NCBI RefSeq assembly: GCF_002216005.1
Contig: NZ_NIQC01000001.1
Coordinates: 62,001-126,000 of the forward strand
Length of the DNA stretch: 64,000 bases
Source: Natranaerobius trueperi
Lineage (GTDB): Bacteria > Bacillota > Natranaerobiia > Natranaerobiales > Natranaerobiaceae
Direction: 5' to 3'
Shown here in pieces: positions 53,037 through 62,866 of this stretch; position 1 is the first letter of the stretch; each line of letters starts with the position of its first letter. The position numbers and the translations under genes were made by a program. Under the pieces are notes generated by a model. It saw nothing but the letters and a program-made list of their open reading frames with translations, was not told where the DNA came from and ran no database searches.

Positions 53037-54453
53037 GACTTGGTTTACTATCAGTTCTAATGTTTTTACTTTCATAAGTTTTTAACTTAGTTTTTTTCCA
53101 ATTACCCCTCTTAAAAGTAATTGCTACTAAAATAGCTTGCAAAATAAAAGTCAAATTTATACTAATCCATATACCATTAGATTCTAAACCAACTAGAAAA
53201 GCTAAGATATAAGCTAAGGGTACTCGTACTATTAACCATGAAAAAACAGTCAAATAAAAAGGCATTAACGTATACCCAGCACCTTGCATACTTTTAGAAA
53301 GTATTAGTCCAACAGCATGAAAAGGTTCAGCTAGAGCAACCACCCTAATAAAAGTTGCACCAATAGTAATAACTTCAGGTTCTTGAGTAAAAAAGCTCAT
53401 AATTTGAGGAGCAAATATAAAACTTATTCCTGCTATAGTAGCCATAACAATAGAACCTACTTTACTAGCTGTCCAACCACTTTTCTCTGCTCTATCAGGA
53501 TTACTAGCTCCTAAGTTCATACCCACTAAAGTTGTAGTTGCTTGACCTATAGCTAAACCTGGCATAATAGCAAATTGGTTAACTTTCATCCCTATCGGAA
53601 AAGCTGCAGCTGCAAAACCTCCAGCTGCAGTTCTTGTTATCATACTAACTAATAATAATGTACTGATATTTCTACTTACACCTTGGAATGCAGTTGGTGT
53701 ACCAATACGTAACATTTCTTTCATTTCAGGGATTGAAAGTCTAAAAACTGATTTGAATGTTAATTTAATAGCATACCTATTACTGTTTAGTGCCATCACT
53801 CCAAGGGAAGTACCGACAAACCTACTAATTACACTTGCAATCGCTGCACCTCTTACACCTAATTCAGGGAAAATCCAAACACCATAGATTAACAAAAAGT
53901 TACCTAATAAATTAACTATATTAACGATAGTGTTTATATAAAGGGGGGTTTTAGTATCACCAGCACCTTGGAAAATAGCTTTACACATAAAGTTACCTAA
54001 AAAGAAAACTATACCTGTAAAGAAGATTTGCATATACGGTAACCCAAGGGCTAAAACCTCAGGTTCAGCACCTAATATAAGTAATAAAGTTCTAGAGCTT
54101 AAGATTCCTAAAGGAGTCATCACCATTGCAAATAAAATCACAAGCATCATTGCTTGGCCTGCAGCACTCTCAGCTTCTTCAGTATTTCTTTCTCCTAATT
54201 TACGTGCAACAACTGCAGTAGCTCCGGCAGAAACAGCTAAAATCATCACTAAAATAATCATTATAACTTGCCTGCCGATCCCTACAGCTGCTATAGCTTC
54301 ATGGCCTAATCCACTAACCATTCTAAGATCAGCCATACCCATAAATACATGTAATAGTGATTGAATAACAATTGGCCAAGCTAAATACCATACTCCACGT
54401 AAAATGTTTCCATGTAGTAATTTTTGTTCGCGAGAGATGCTTGGTTTAGGCAA
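53026..54453 (-). CDS. MATE-family exporter 3 (intact relative of the pseudogene)
   Basis: The 475-residue protein has twelve hydrophobic segments and two MATE halves (LAWPIVIQSLLHVFMGMADL and MLRIGTPTAFQGVSRNIST). IFQGAGDTKTPLY, VGATFIRV and SMQGAGYTLMPFYL match the broken MATE at 11-12 kb closely, so both come from one subfamily. Drug or cation specificity is unknown. No nearby regulator. Confidence 0.93.
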   Translation of the reverse strand: MPKPSISREQKLLHGNILRGVWYLAWPIVIQSLLHVFMGMADLRMVSGLGHEAIAAVGIGRQVIMIILVMILAVSAGATAVVARKLGERNTEEAESAAGQAMMLVILFAMVMTPLGILSSRTLLLILGAEPEVLALGLPYMQIFFTGIVFFLGNFMCKAIFQGAGDTKTPLYINTIVNIVNLLGNFLLIYGVWIFPELGVRGAAIASVISRFVGTSLGVMALNSNRYAIKLTFKSVFRLSIPEMKEMLRIGTPTAFQGVSRNISTLLLVSMITRTAAGGFAAAAFPIGMKVNQFAIMPGLAIGQATTTLVGMNLGASNPDRAEKSGWTASKVGSIVMATIAGISFIFAPQIMSFFTQEPEVITIGATFIRVVALAEPFHAVGLILSKSMQGAGYTLMPFYLTVFSWLIVRVPLAYILAFLVGLESNGIWISINLTFILQAILVAITFKRGNWKKTKLKTYESKNIRTDSKPSQSG

Positions 54454-54520
54454 AATTTTATCCCCCTTAAAATTTCAGGATGCTAATATAGCCATGAAAC
54501 AAGTCTTCATGTAAAAAAAT

Positions 54521-54541
54521 TAGACCCGATGTACGGGTCTA
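54521..54541 (-). terminator. Intrinsic terminator
   Basis: TAGACCCG (54521-54528) pairs with CGGGTCTA (54534-54541), followed by a T-run on the minus strand. Confidence 0.88.
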
Positions 54542-56164
54542 AAAATCGAATTCTTCAGGATCTTCTCGTAGGTCTAATCCTTCTCTCAAGTTTGTTGTTG
54601 CTTTATCAAGACTTCGTTTTATCATAGCTCTAAACAACGGATGTTTTCTAACACTTGAAATATCTCCATCACCTATTTTTAGTAAAGCATATACCACAGT
54701 TCGATATCTTTTAGATAATCCTCTTTTTTTATAAAAATCAGCTGTTAATAGTAAATTGCGTTTATAGAAATCTAAATTTGGTATAATCAAATGTTCGATT
54801 AACTTATTATGAATATTTTCTACTTCTTCTTGTGTGGCTATTGGTACAATATAGCCTTCACCATCTTTAGGTATATGAGTAACCTTAGACATCAATTCAT
54901 AAACATATGGATGATGTAAAAACCAATTTTGAAAATCATAATACTCTGCTAACTTTTCTAGTTCTTTATCTAACCCTTTTTCATGTAAAACCCTTTGTAA
55001 GACGTCTTCATCTATTTTTGGTGTATACCCTTCTTCTTTTAACCACTCATCTGGCATGCACTGTCTCCAAAAACCAAACTCTGGTGGTTTAGATTTTTTC
55101 GAAGCATTCGTTATATAAAGCGCATCACAAAAAATAGATCTAGCATAATCAGTATCAACAGTGACTAGAGTATTATCAGATCTAAATTCTTTTAGCAAGT
55201 CATTATACATTTTAGTTGTAATTTTAAAATGACCCCAACAATCCCGAATACCACCTGAAGTATTTATCAAGTAATTAGCTACTAAAAGACCTTTACCTTC
55301 CCATCTTCTTGCAAAAAACACTAGTCTATTCCCAAAACCATCAATTTGAGAAACTGCTCCTTGATAAACTTCACCTAATTTATCTAAAACATTTTCTGTT
55401 TTTTGTTGTTTATTTTCTACACCTCTTAAAGTTAATCTATTAATCTGACGTTCAATGTTTTCTTTAAGAAATTGTCTATCTGGTTCAGCAAGTAACTCCT
55501 GTAGAGCTTCTTTACTTTCTGGATACTTTAACTCTCCAAGGGTAGAAACGGCCTTCGGTGCCAAACTTGCATCATCTGATAAAGCTACAGCTTTTAAAAA
55601 AGGTACTAGTAAAACATCATTTTCATAGACTGCATCTTCAAACATAGCATCTTGTGTAGCTACAGATAATTCAGTTAATTCAGTTAGGACTTGAGGTATA
55701 ATTTCTGTGTTGTTCTTAAGTTGTTTATATAATGATTTCCTAGCATCTCTAATAGCTCTATCAGGATTATTAAAGATATCATTATATGAAAAGACTTCTG
55801 GCTTTAACCCGTGAAAATCCATTACTTTTAAAATATAGTTTTTATTTCTATCAGGTATCTTTGGATCAAATAACATGTTGAGTAATTTGTCTCCTAATTT
55901 CGAGCTATCTTCCATCATCATTAATATTTGACCTAAAAGGGACGCTTCTTTACTTGCTGCATTTCTTAATCTATCTGCAACAACAGGAAAAACATGTTTT
56001 TCTAATTTATTTAAATGCTCCATTATATTTTCTAGCCCTTCTTTACTGGTGCTATCATCATCTGTGATTTTGTCAATTAGCCTCTGCACTTCATACCTGT
56101 GCAAAAAGGTGTAATCGACTTTATCATGATTTGGTTGTTCTTGAAAAGATTGAGTGTTAGTCAT
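54539..56164 (-). CDS. HEAT-repeat-like cytoplasmic protein, unknown
   Basis: The 541-residue protein is soluble and nearly all helical, with HEAT-like pairs (for example MEHLNKLEKHVFPVVADRLR and LAPKAVSTLGELKYPESKEA). The central DGFGNRLVFFARRWEGKGLL and WGHFKITTKMYNDLLKEFR do not match a named family. I cannot give a function. It stands alone on the minus strand, following MATE 3. Confidence 0.7.
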   Translation of the reverse strand: MTNTQSFQEQPNHDKVDYTFLHRYEVQRLIDKITDDDSTSKEGLENIMEHLNKLEKHVFPVVADRLRNAASKEASLLGQILMMMEDSSKLGDKLLNMLFDPKIPDRNKNYILKVMDFHGLKPEVFSYNDIFNNPDRAIRDARKSLYKQLKNNTEIIPQVLTELTELSVATQDAMFEDAVYENDVLLVPFLKAVALSDDASLAPKAVSTLGELKYPESKEALQELLAEPDRQFLKENIERQINRLTLRGVENKQQKTENVLDKLGEVYQGAVSQIDGFGNRLVFFARRWEGKGLLVANYLINTSGGIRDCWGHFKITTKMYNDLLKEFRSDNTLVTVDTDYARSIFCDALYITNASKKSKPPEFGFWRQCMPDEWLKEEGYTPKIDEDVLQRVLHEKGLDKELEKLAEYYDFQNWFLHHPYVYELMSKVTHIPKDGEGYIVPIATQEEVENIHNKLIEHLIIPNLDFYKRNLLLTADFYKKRGLSKRYRTVVYALLKIGDGDISSVRKHPLFRAMIKRSLDKATTNLREGLDLREDPEEFDF

Positions 56165-56227
56165 AGTTTCTTCCTCTCCTTAAAATCAGACTTCCATGTT
56201 TAATTTTATACCTTCTCAAAAAAGATA

Positions 56228-57238
56228 TCAATAGCCAATATAACGAGTATAGAAAGCTTTCGCTTCTTGTTGTGATTCAGCATTTTTCACCATTGCCCGA
56301 CCATTTTTAAATAGTACAAGTTCTTTTCCTTCAGTCTTAAAGCTCAAATTAAATGGTGTTAGCCTTACTTCACCTAAAGGGGCTAATGTATCTTTTATTT
56401 TTTTTAAATTTAAGCCCATTTCAATACGAGGAAAAATCTGTACAGAACCTTCTCCGCACATGGTAGTTATCTCTGAACGACCTTTACCACGTAAGAATTC
56501 ATAATCACTTAGTTCACATGTAGGACATCCGCTACGCCGTGAAATATCTATATTGTTATATGAATTATACCATAAATCAATACTAATTAGGCCTTGTTTT
56601 ACATAATTTGATTGTAATAATATCTTCAATCCTTCTACTGTTTCATAATTACCAATAATACCTGTTGTAGCAGAAAGAACCCCGGCTGTTTCACAAGTAG
56701 GTTTACCATCAGCTGAAGGAAGATCTTCAATCACACATCTAAGACATGGGGTCTTATTTGGAATAACTGGCATCATCATCCCAGTAGTACCTATAGCGGC
56801 TCCATAAATCCAAGGGATATTTTGTTCATGGGAAAAATCATTTAATAAAAATCTAATTTCAAAATTATCAGTAGCATCTATTATTAGATCCACACCATCT
56901 AATATATTATAGATATTTTGATGATTAAGATCATCTATTACCTCTGTTAACTCTATCTCTTGATTAACTTGAGCTAAAAATCTTTTGGCAGCAGCCACTT
57001 TAGGAATTCGATCCAATACATCTTGTTCTGTAAAAATTATCTGTCTTTGTAAGTTAGATAATTCTACAAAATCTCTATCAATTAACACCAAATGCCCTAT
57101 CCCGGCTCTTGCTAAATTATTTGCTATCACTGTTCCTAATGCCCCTAGACCAACAACCGCTACTTTACTATTAAGTAACTTCTCTTGGCCCTTTGTACCG
57201 ATCTCAGGCATAATATATTGACGTGAGTATCGCTTCAT
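56228..57238 (-). CDS. E1-like (ThiF/MoeB/HesA) adenylyltransferase
   Basis: The 336-residue enzyme activates a ubiquitin-like or sulfur-carrier C-terminus with ATP. AVVGLGALGTVIANNLARAG is the nucleotide loop, IDRDFVELSNLQRQIIFTEQ the catalytic Asp/Arg region, and NKTPCLRC plus SGCPTC supply the zinc Cys. A Cys in GKPTCETAGVLS may accept the adenylated partner. A C-terminal 60 residues resemble a carrier-like fold. No thiamine or molybdopterin genes lie nearby, so the substrate is uncertain. Confidence 0.9.
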   Translation of the reverse strand: MKRYSRQYIMPEIGTKGQEKLLNSKVAVVGLGALGTVIANNLARAGIGHLVLIDRDFVELSNLQRQIIFTEQDVLDRIPKVAAAKRFLAQVNQEIELTEVIDDLNHQNIYNILDGVDLIIDATDNFEIRFLLNDFSHEQNIPWIYGAAIGTTGMMMPVIPNKTPCLRCVIEDLPSADGKPTCETAGVLSATTGIIGNYETVEGLKILLQSNYVKQGLISIDLWYNSYNNIDISRRSGCPTCELSDYEFLRGKGRSEITTMCGEGSVQIFPRIEMGLNLKKIKDTLAPLGEVRLTPFNLSFKTEGKELVLFKNGRAMVKNAESQQEAKAFYTRYIGY

Positions 57239-57346
57239 GGCTAACCTCTCCTCATTAGACTTAATTTAAATGTACTATAGGGATTTAAGGTTGTCAAACT
57301 ACATTTCACTTTACATAAATTGGCTCACTCATTTAGCTTGAACCAT

Positions 57347-57354
57347 GCTATAAT
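57347..57354 (+). promoter_or_regulatory. Extended -10 promoter
   Basis: GCTATAAT preceded by T forms TGC-TATAAT, about 38 bp before the next start; the -35 is weak. Confidence 0.5.
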
Positions 57355-57392
57355 AGAATTTGTAATATATTAAAACTATGGAGGTGACTATT

Positions 57393-58355
57393 ATGGATCC
57401 AATAAGTCACGTTGTTGTTAACAGTGCTTTTTATTCAGCTGTAAGCCAAGATAGTATTTCATTAGATAACCCAACCTTCTTAGCAACTACAATTGGGTCT
57501 TTAATCCCCGACGGTGACGGCATATTACAAATTTTCGGTGATATACCATATTTAAAACACCATAGAGGGGCTAGTCACTCCATACTCGGAGCAATCATAT
57601 TATCTGCTTTAACTGCTTTGCCTTTATCTTTGTTGTTTTCATATAACTATCTATCCTTGTTTGGGTTTACTCTTTTAGGAGTGGGTAGTCACCTATTTCT
57701 AGACTGGTGTAACTCCTATGGTATTAAACTCTTATGGCCTATATCACCAAAAATGTATAGTTGTAACCTATTAATATTGATTGAACCTATCTTGATCTTG
57801 TTATCCATCACAAGTATATTAGGTTTTTCATATGATTATTTCTTTTTGGCTTGGGGCTCAATTGCGTTTATGGGAGTATATTTAATTAGTCGATACCTAT
57901 CTCGTATTAACTTCGGTAATTATCTTTTTTCTTATTTTCAAGATAAAAATATTAATAAAATGGTTGTGTTACCCGCTTCAAAAAGCTTTTTTCACTGGGA
58001 CTTTATTGTAGAGACTGACTATATAGTTTATGTTGGACAAGCACCTATCTTTCGTAGAGCTGTACGAATTAAAGAAAAACTATCTAAGAGAATTGAAGAA
58101 GAAATCGAGAATTCATTAATAAACAAAGCTCTAAATAGTAAAATAGGAAAACTTTTTCAAGAGTTTACACCACACTATTTAGTAAAACACCATAAAACTT
58201 CTGATAATAAACATTTAATTACTTTTATAGACCTTAGATATCATATCGGTGAAAGATTTTTACACCATGCAACTGTAAAATGTCACAACCAAGGTATGAT
58301 AGAAGAAGAATTATTTCAACCGTATCATCCTAACCGTAAGGTTTACATGGAATAA
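57393..58355 (+). CDS. Membrane-bound metal-dependent hydrolase (YdjM/DUF457)
   Basis: ATG 57393 is chosen, with GGAGG upstream. The 320-residue protein begins DPISHVVVNSAFYSAV with the family's first His, then TIGSLIPDGDGILQIFG, HHRGASHSILGAIILS and GVGSHLFLDWCNSYGIKLLW, the metal ligands. Several helices place the site in the membrane. The C-terminal 170 residues are soluble. Natural substrate unknown; YdjM homologues are linked to the SOS response. Confidence 0.9.
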   Translation: MDPISHVVVNSAFYSAVSQDSISLDNPTFLATTIGSLIPDGDGILQIFGDIPYLKHHRGASHSILGAIILSALTALPLSLLFSYNYLSLFGFTLLGVGSHLFLDWCNSYGIKLLWPISPKMYSCNLLILIEPILILLSITSILGFSYDYFFLAWGSIAFMGVYLISRYLSRINFGNYLFSYFQDKNINKMVVLPASKSFFHWDFIVETDYIVYVGQAPIFRRAVRIKEKLSKRIEEEIENSLINKALNSKIGKLFQEFTPHYLVKHHKTSDNKHLITFIDLRYHIGERFLHHATVKCHNQGMIEEELFQPYHPNRKVYME

Positions 58356-58390
58356 CCCGGTTCTAGAGTAAAAACTCAGACCGGGTTATT
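58351..58390. terminator. Bidirectional terminator
   Basis: AATAACCCGGT (58351-58361) pairs with ACCGGGTTATT (58380-58390), T-run on the plus strand. Confidence 0.9.
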
Positions 58391-58391
58391 T

Positions 58392-59495
58392 TTATTCATA
58401 TTGAACCTGTGTTCCATGAGGAATTAGGTTTACCCAAGTTTGACCTGGCTTAATATTTAATGGCTCTTCAGTATTGGCATTATAAAATTCTGTTTCGCTT
58501 CTGTGACTATCTTTTTCCCATGTGATTGGAATTTTCTTACCTTCTGATAAATAAACACCTTCCCCTTTACCTATTAAACCAAGTCTTAAACGACCAACAT
58601 CATCAATAACCTCAGAGGTTACAAACTGAAAGATAAGATTATCTGCAACAACCTGCTTTTGGTCATGTTTATCAATATGTTTTTCTCCATTAACATACCT
58701 ATAATAGCCGTCTTCTTTATACTTATATTCCACCCTGTTGTAATTACTATTATAGATAACAGTGACATTTTCTGTAGATCCTACACCTTCTAACTTATCA
58801 AATATATCTTCTTCTTGATAATCTACAAACTCTGATCTTTCTCCAACTGATCTGTATCCACGATCATTAGCTGCTTTTTGTATATTTTCTAATGTTGTAT
58901 ATGTATTATGAGGTGCACTACGTTCATCAGATCTCCAAAAAGCTCCTCCAGCTCCAAATTCATCAATGTTTGCCATACGATGTTCATTTATTTTGTTAAT
59001 TACAGGTTGATATCCACCTACATGGGCATAAATAGAGTCATGTTCTAATCCTAATGTAATAAAATAAAATCTAGCTGATCGTACAGGACCAATATTTCCT
59101 TCATAATCTTTATTAAAAACTCCAAACAACCTACTTAACCCACCCTCTGCGGGGGCTTCATATACAACACAAGCTGCATTTATACCTGATTGTGGCCTTT
59201 CATTACTTGAGTTTCCTAATGTTACTGTTATAGGCCTATCTAAATTTTCATCTTTTTCATCAATAGGACTTCCACAATAAGAACATCTACTTATCTCTTC
59301 TACAACTTCCTTTTCATCTTGTTCTTCTTTTTCTTGACTGATAGTTTCATCATCTCTAGAAGGATCTACTGGTTCATCTTCTGAAAAAAACATATAACCA
59401 AAGGTAGTTATTAGTACTAATATAGCAACAGATATAATTATTGGTTTTGTTTTAACTGTTACCTTTTTTCTTCTTTTCCTTGTCAATTTCATCAC
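58392..59495 (-). CDS. DUF3048 (YerB-like) exported protein
   Basis: An N-terminal anchor (residues about 15-35) is followed by an acidic linker and CSYCGSPIDEK. The DUF3048 domain runs RPITVTLGNSSNERPQSGIN, AACVVYEAPAEGGLSRLFGV and GPVRSARFYFITLGLEHD, ending GQTWVNLIPHGTQVQYE, in 367 residues. YerB-type proteins are membrane-associated and may bind wall glycans; no function is fixed. The start could also be a TTG at 59486, better spaced from AAAGGG. Confidence 0.88.
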   Translation of the reverse strand: MMKLTRKRRKKVTVKTKPIIISVAILVLITTFGYMFFSEDEPVDPSRDDETISQEKEEQDEKEVVEEISRCSYCGSPIDEKDENLDRPITVTLGNSSNERPQSGINAACVVYEAPAEGGLSRLFGVFNKDYEGNIGPVRSARFYFITLGLEHDSIYAHVGGYQPVINKINEHRMANIDEFGAGGAFWRSDERSAPHNTYTTLENIQKAANDRGYRSVGERSEFVDYQEEDIFDKLEGVGSTENVTVIYNSNYNRVEYKYKEDGYYRYVNGEKHIDKHDQKQVVADNLIFQFVTSEVIDDVGRLRLGLIGKGEGVYLSEGKKIPITWEKDSHRSETEFYNANTEEPLNIKPGQTWVNLIPHGTQVQYE

Positions 59496-59640
59496 CCTTT
59501 CTATTAGTTATAGGACCGGCTACTACACTATTATGTTGATAACTTTTAAAATTATTTTAAAATACTTCATTTGTATTAATTCAATAACATAAATACAAAT
59601 TCCTGTTTTAAGTCATATCTTGACATAAACAAACAAAAAA

Positions 59641-59661
59641 CCGGAGACATTTTGTCCCCGG
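59641..59661 (-). terminator. Intrinsic terminator of the bcd-buk-ptb operon
   Basis: CCGGAGACA pairs with TGTCCCCGG (one wobble), with TTTTTT on the minus strand. Confidence 0.88.
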
Positions 59662-59668
59662 TAAATTA

Positions 59669-60577
59669 CTAATTACTAGCTAAAGCACTTAAAGCCATAG
59701 AAATCATTTTAGTTCTAACACTATCAGCCCTTGATGTTAATACTACTGGTACCTTTGCACCTAAAACAATACCTGCCATTGTACCACCTGATAAAAATGT
59801 AATGGACTTTCCAAAAATATTGCCACTCACTATATCTGGTACCAATAAAATATCTGCCTTTCCTGCAACAGGCCCAGTAATACCTTTATGTTCTGCTGCC
59901 TGTTCATCGATCGCGTTATCTAATGCCAAAGGACCATCAACAAGTGCACCTTTAATTTGACCACGATCTTGCATTTTTGAAAGTTTAGCACCATCTAAAG
60001 TCTCTTCCATTTTTGGGTTCACTGTCTCTACAGCAGCTAAAACAGCTGCCTTGGGCTCTTTTATACCTAAAGCTTTAAGAAAGTCAATTGAATTTTCTAG
60101 TATTTGTTGTTTTTCACTAAAAGAAGGTTTGGGATTAATTCCCCCATCTGTCATAAATAAGATCCTAGGATATGATGGAATATCAAAAGCTCCTAAATGA
60201 CTTAATACCCTACCTGTCCTAAGACCATACTCTTCATGTAATACTTCTTTTAAGAAATCTTTAGTAGAAACTAATCCCTTCATAAGAAAATCAGCTCTAC
60301 CTTGAGAAACTTCTTTAACAGCACATTCTGCTGCTTTTCTAGATGAAGAAGCTGATATAATATTAATACCTTTAGAAGAATCAATAGCCAACTCTTTTAG
60401 TAGTGATTGTATCTTCTCTTTATCGCCAATTAATGTAAACTCAAGATTCAACCCTTCTTCTTTTGCTGACTTAACAGCTTCTAGTACATGTTTATCTTCA
60501 GCCGAAGCAATACTTAACCTTTTTTTACCCATATTACGAGCTTTACTTATAATTTCTGAAAAATCACTAAAACTCAT
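59669..60577 (-). CDS. ptb: Phosphate butyryltransferase
   Basis: Ptb converts butyryl- or branched acyl-CoA to the acyl phosphate that butyrate kinase uses. I start at ATG 60577, behind AAGGAAGGTG; 302 residues. The fold is the phosphotransacetylase type, with LTLIGDKEKIQ-like strand (here FTLIGDKEKIQSLL), KGLVSTKDFLKEVLHE, LFMTDGGINPKPSF and the late FLSGGTMAGIVLGAKVPVVL. It is the last gene of the bcd-buk-ptb run, 23 bp after buk. Confidence 0.95.
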   Translation of the reverse strand: MSFSDFSEIISKARNMGKKRLSIASAEDKHVLEAVKSAKEEGLNLEFTLIGDKEKIQSLLKELAIDSSKGINIISASSSRKAAECAVKEVSQGRADFLMKGLVSTKDFLKEVLHEEYGLRTGRVLSHLGAFDIPSYPRILFMTDGGINPKPSFSEKQQILENSIDFLKALGIKEPKAAVLAAVETVNPKMEETLDGAKLSKMQDRGQIKGALVDGPLALDNAIDEQAAEHKGITGPVAGKADILLVPDIVSGNIFGKSITFLSGGTMAGIVLGAKVPVVLTSRADSVRTKMISMALSALASN

Positions 60578-60600
60578 AGTACACCTTCCTTTCATAACTA

Positions 60601-61659
60601 TTAATAAACTTGTGCTTCTTCTTTTCTAGTTAGTACTCGAAGAGCTCCTAATGCCAAGGCTTCTAATTCTCTTTCTCCTGGTACAACTTTAACAGGGGCT
60701 AAAAATTCAACACGGCGTTTTATCTTACCTGAAATATAGGATGAATTAGCCATTCCTCCAGTTATAACAATAGCATCAACTTCACCTTCTAAAACTGTGG
60801 CCATCGCTCCCACTTCTTTTGCCACTTGATAGCTCATTGCATCTAGGACTAATTTAGCTCTTTCTTCTCCTTTTTTAGCTTTTTCTTCTACTAAAACTAC
60901 ATCCTTTGTTCCCATATATGAGTATATGCCACCTTCTTTAACTACCTTTTTTACCATTTCTTCTTCTGAATATTTACCCGAATAGCACAATCTTACTAAC
61001 TGATATGCTGGTAATGTACCAGTTCTTTCAGTAGCAAATGGTCCTTCATTATTAGCATTATTAACATCAACCATTTGACCTTTTTTATGAGGTGCAACTG
61101 ATATTCCACTACCTAAATGACAAACTATTAAGTTAGCATCAAAATAGGACTTACTCATCTCTTCTGCTACTTCTCTTGCAACTGATTTCATATTTAAAGT
61201 ATGAGACTGACTGATTCTCTCTAGTTCTTTCATGCCAGATAACCTTGCCACTTCATCAAACTCATCAACAGCCACTGGATCAACTATATAAGCTGGTATA
61301 TTCAACTCACTTCTAAGACTATCAGCCATTATAGCTCCTAGATTAGAAGCATGCTCACCAAATCGCGCATTTTTAAGGTCTTCTACCATTTTTTCATTAA
61401 CTTCAAATGTTCCACCTGGGATAGGCTTTAAAAGCCCCCCTCTAGCTACAACAGCATCTAGATCATGAAGATTCCAACCACCTTCTGTTACAGCATCTCT
61501 TACATGACCTAGCCGATATTCAAATTGATCAGCTAGCTTGTCATATTTACTTAATTCTTCACTGTTGTGGCGAACTGTTTTTTCAAGTTGAGAATCTTTG
61601 CCATCATAGAGTGCTATTTTAGTTGATGTTGAACCTGGATTTATAACTAATATTTTCAT
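60601..61659 (-). CDS. buk: Butyrate kinase
   Basis: Buk transfers phosphate from (iso)butyryl phosphate to ADP, giving ATP. In 352 residues it has the ASKHA motifs ILVINPGSTSTKIALYDG, VARGGLLKPIPGGTFEV, ICHLGSGISVAPHKKGQ-like HLGSGISVAPHKKG and VITGGMANSSYISGKI. With bcd before and ptb after, it completes branched-chain or butyrate energy yield. GTCTAAGGGGGA lies upstream. Confidence 0.96.
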   Translation of the reverse strand: MKILVINPGSTSTKIALYDGKDSQLEKTVRHNSEELSKYDKLADQFEYRLGHVRDAVTEGGWNLHDLDAVVARGGLLKPIPGGTFEVNEKMVEDLKNARFGEHASNLGAIMADSLRSELNIPAYIVDPVAVDEFDEVARLSGMKELERISQSHTLNMKSVAREVAEEMSKSYFDANLIVCHLGSGISVAPHKKGQMVDVNNANNEGPFATERTGTLPAYQLVRLCYSGKYSEEEMVKKVVKEGGIYSYMGTKDVVLVEEKAKKGEERAKLVLDAMSYQVAKEVGAMATVLEGEVDAIVITGGMANSSYISGKIKRRVEFLAPVKVVPGERELEALALGALRVLTRKEEAQVY

Positions 61660-61687
61660 AATCAGTCCCCCTTAGACCATTCTTTAG

Positions 61688-62761
61688 TTAGCCAACAAAG
61701 TTTGATTGTAATTGTTGTACGGTATTAATCCTATCTTCAACTAACTTATCAGCAGCCTCTTCAGGTGTAATATTATCTTTTCTAGAGATTTCATACACAT
61801 TAAGAAGAATATCATAGATACGCTCTGTTTTCTTTCTAATTCTATCCTTATTATGTCCACCAATCTCATCAGATACTTGAATCAATCCACCTGCATTTAC
61901 AATATAATCAGGTGCAAATAAAATACCTTTATCAAATAACATACGTCCATGTTTTTCTTCTTTCAACTGATTATTAGCTGCTCCAGCAATTACTTGACAG
62001 TTTAATTTTTCAACAGTAAAGTCGTTAATTACAGCACCAAGTGCATTTGGACTAAAGATATCACATTCAAAATCATAGATAGCGTCTGGCTCAACCACTT
62101 CTACAGATCCATGCTTATCTTGTACTTCTTTAATGTTATCTTTACTAATATCTGTAACAACAACTTCTGCGCCTTCATCAATTAAAAAGTCCACTAAAAC
62201 TTTACCTACTTTACCTAGACCTTGTATTGCTACCTTCTTACCTTTTAGACTATCACTTGAAAACTTTTCTCTAGCACTAGCTTTAATACCCATTAATGTT
62301 CCAAAAGCTGTATTTATAGCTGAATTTCCACTTCCACCAAATTCTTCAGGAAGTCCTACTACATAGTCTGATTCTCTATAACAATTTACAAAATCATCTG
62401 GCATAGTCCCAACATCTGTGCCAGTATAATAACGTCCTTTTAAAGTTTCAACAAATCTACCTAATGAGCGAAACATTCCTTCAGTTTTTTCTTCTGGGTC
62501 ACCGATAACTACAGCTTTTCCACCACCAAAATCTACACCAGAAATTCCACATTTGTAAGTCATACCTTTAGATAGCCGTAATACATCTTCAAGTGCTTCT
62601 TCTTCACTTTCATAAGGTAGCATTCTACAACCACCTAAAGCAGGACCTAATGTAGTATCATGAATGGCTATTATAGATTTAAGACCAGTTGTTTTATCAT
62701 AATTGAAAATAATTTGTTCATGATCATGTTTTTCCATTTCCTCAAAAACTTTTTTACTCAT
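61688..62761 (-). CDS. bcd: Leucine/valine (branched-chain) dehydrogenase
   Basis: The 357-residue enzyme oxidatively deaminates branched-chain amino acids to 2-oxoacids with NAD. GGCRMLPYESEEEALEDVLR, KGMTYKCGISGVDFGGGKAV with the catalytic Lys, then GLGKVGKVLVDFLIDEGAEV as the NAD loop. It opens an operon with buk and ptb, as in Bacillus bkd clusters, but no keto-acid dehydrogenase is in the window. AAGGAGG sets the ATG. Operator sites lie upstream. Confidence 0.95.
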   Translation of the reverse strand: MSKKVFEEMEKHDHEQIIFNYDKTTGLKSIIAIHDTTLGPALGGCRMLPYESEEEALEDVLRLSKGMTYKCGISGVDFGGGKAVVIGDPEEKTEGMFRSLGRFVETLKGRYYTGTDVGTMPDDFVNCYRESDYVVGLPEEFGGSGNSAINTAFGTLMGIKASAREKFSSDSLKGKKVAIQGLGKVGKVLVDFLIDEGAEVVVTDISKDNIKEVQDKHGSVEVVEPDAIYDFECDIFSPNALGAVINDFTVEKLNCQVIAGAANNQLKEEKHGRMLFDKGILFAPDYIVNAGGLIQVSDEIGGHNKDRIRKKTERIYDILLNVYEISRKDNITPEEAADKLVEDRINTVQQLQSNFVG

Positions 62762-62789
62762 TAGAAATTCCTCCTTTTATTTAATTTAA

Positions 62790-62844
62790 ATAATTCCCAC
62801 AATTCAAACAATTTACAAGGTTCCTTGGTATGGAACACCGTTCC
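62790..62844 (-). promoter_or_regulatory. bcd promoter with IclR-type operator upstream of -35
   Basis: On the minus strand TTGTAA (62818-62813) and AATTAT (62795-62790) are 17 bp apart. Just upstream are three half-sites: GTTCC-N7-GGAAC-N3-GTTCC (62820-62844). GGAACACCGTTCC is typical of IclR-family operators. Lying immediately upstream of -35, it suits activation as well as repression. Confidence 0.55.
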
Positions 62845-62866
62845 GAGAAAAACTTAAAAAAATTTA

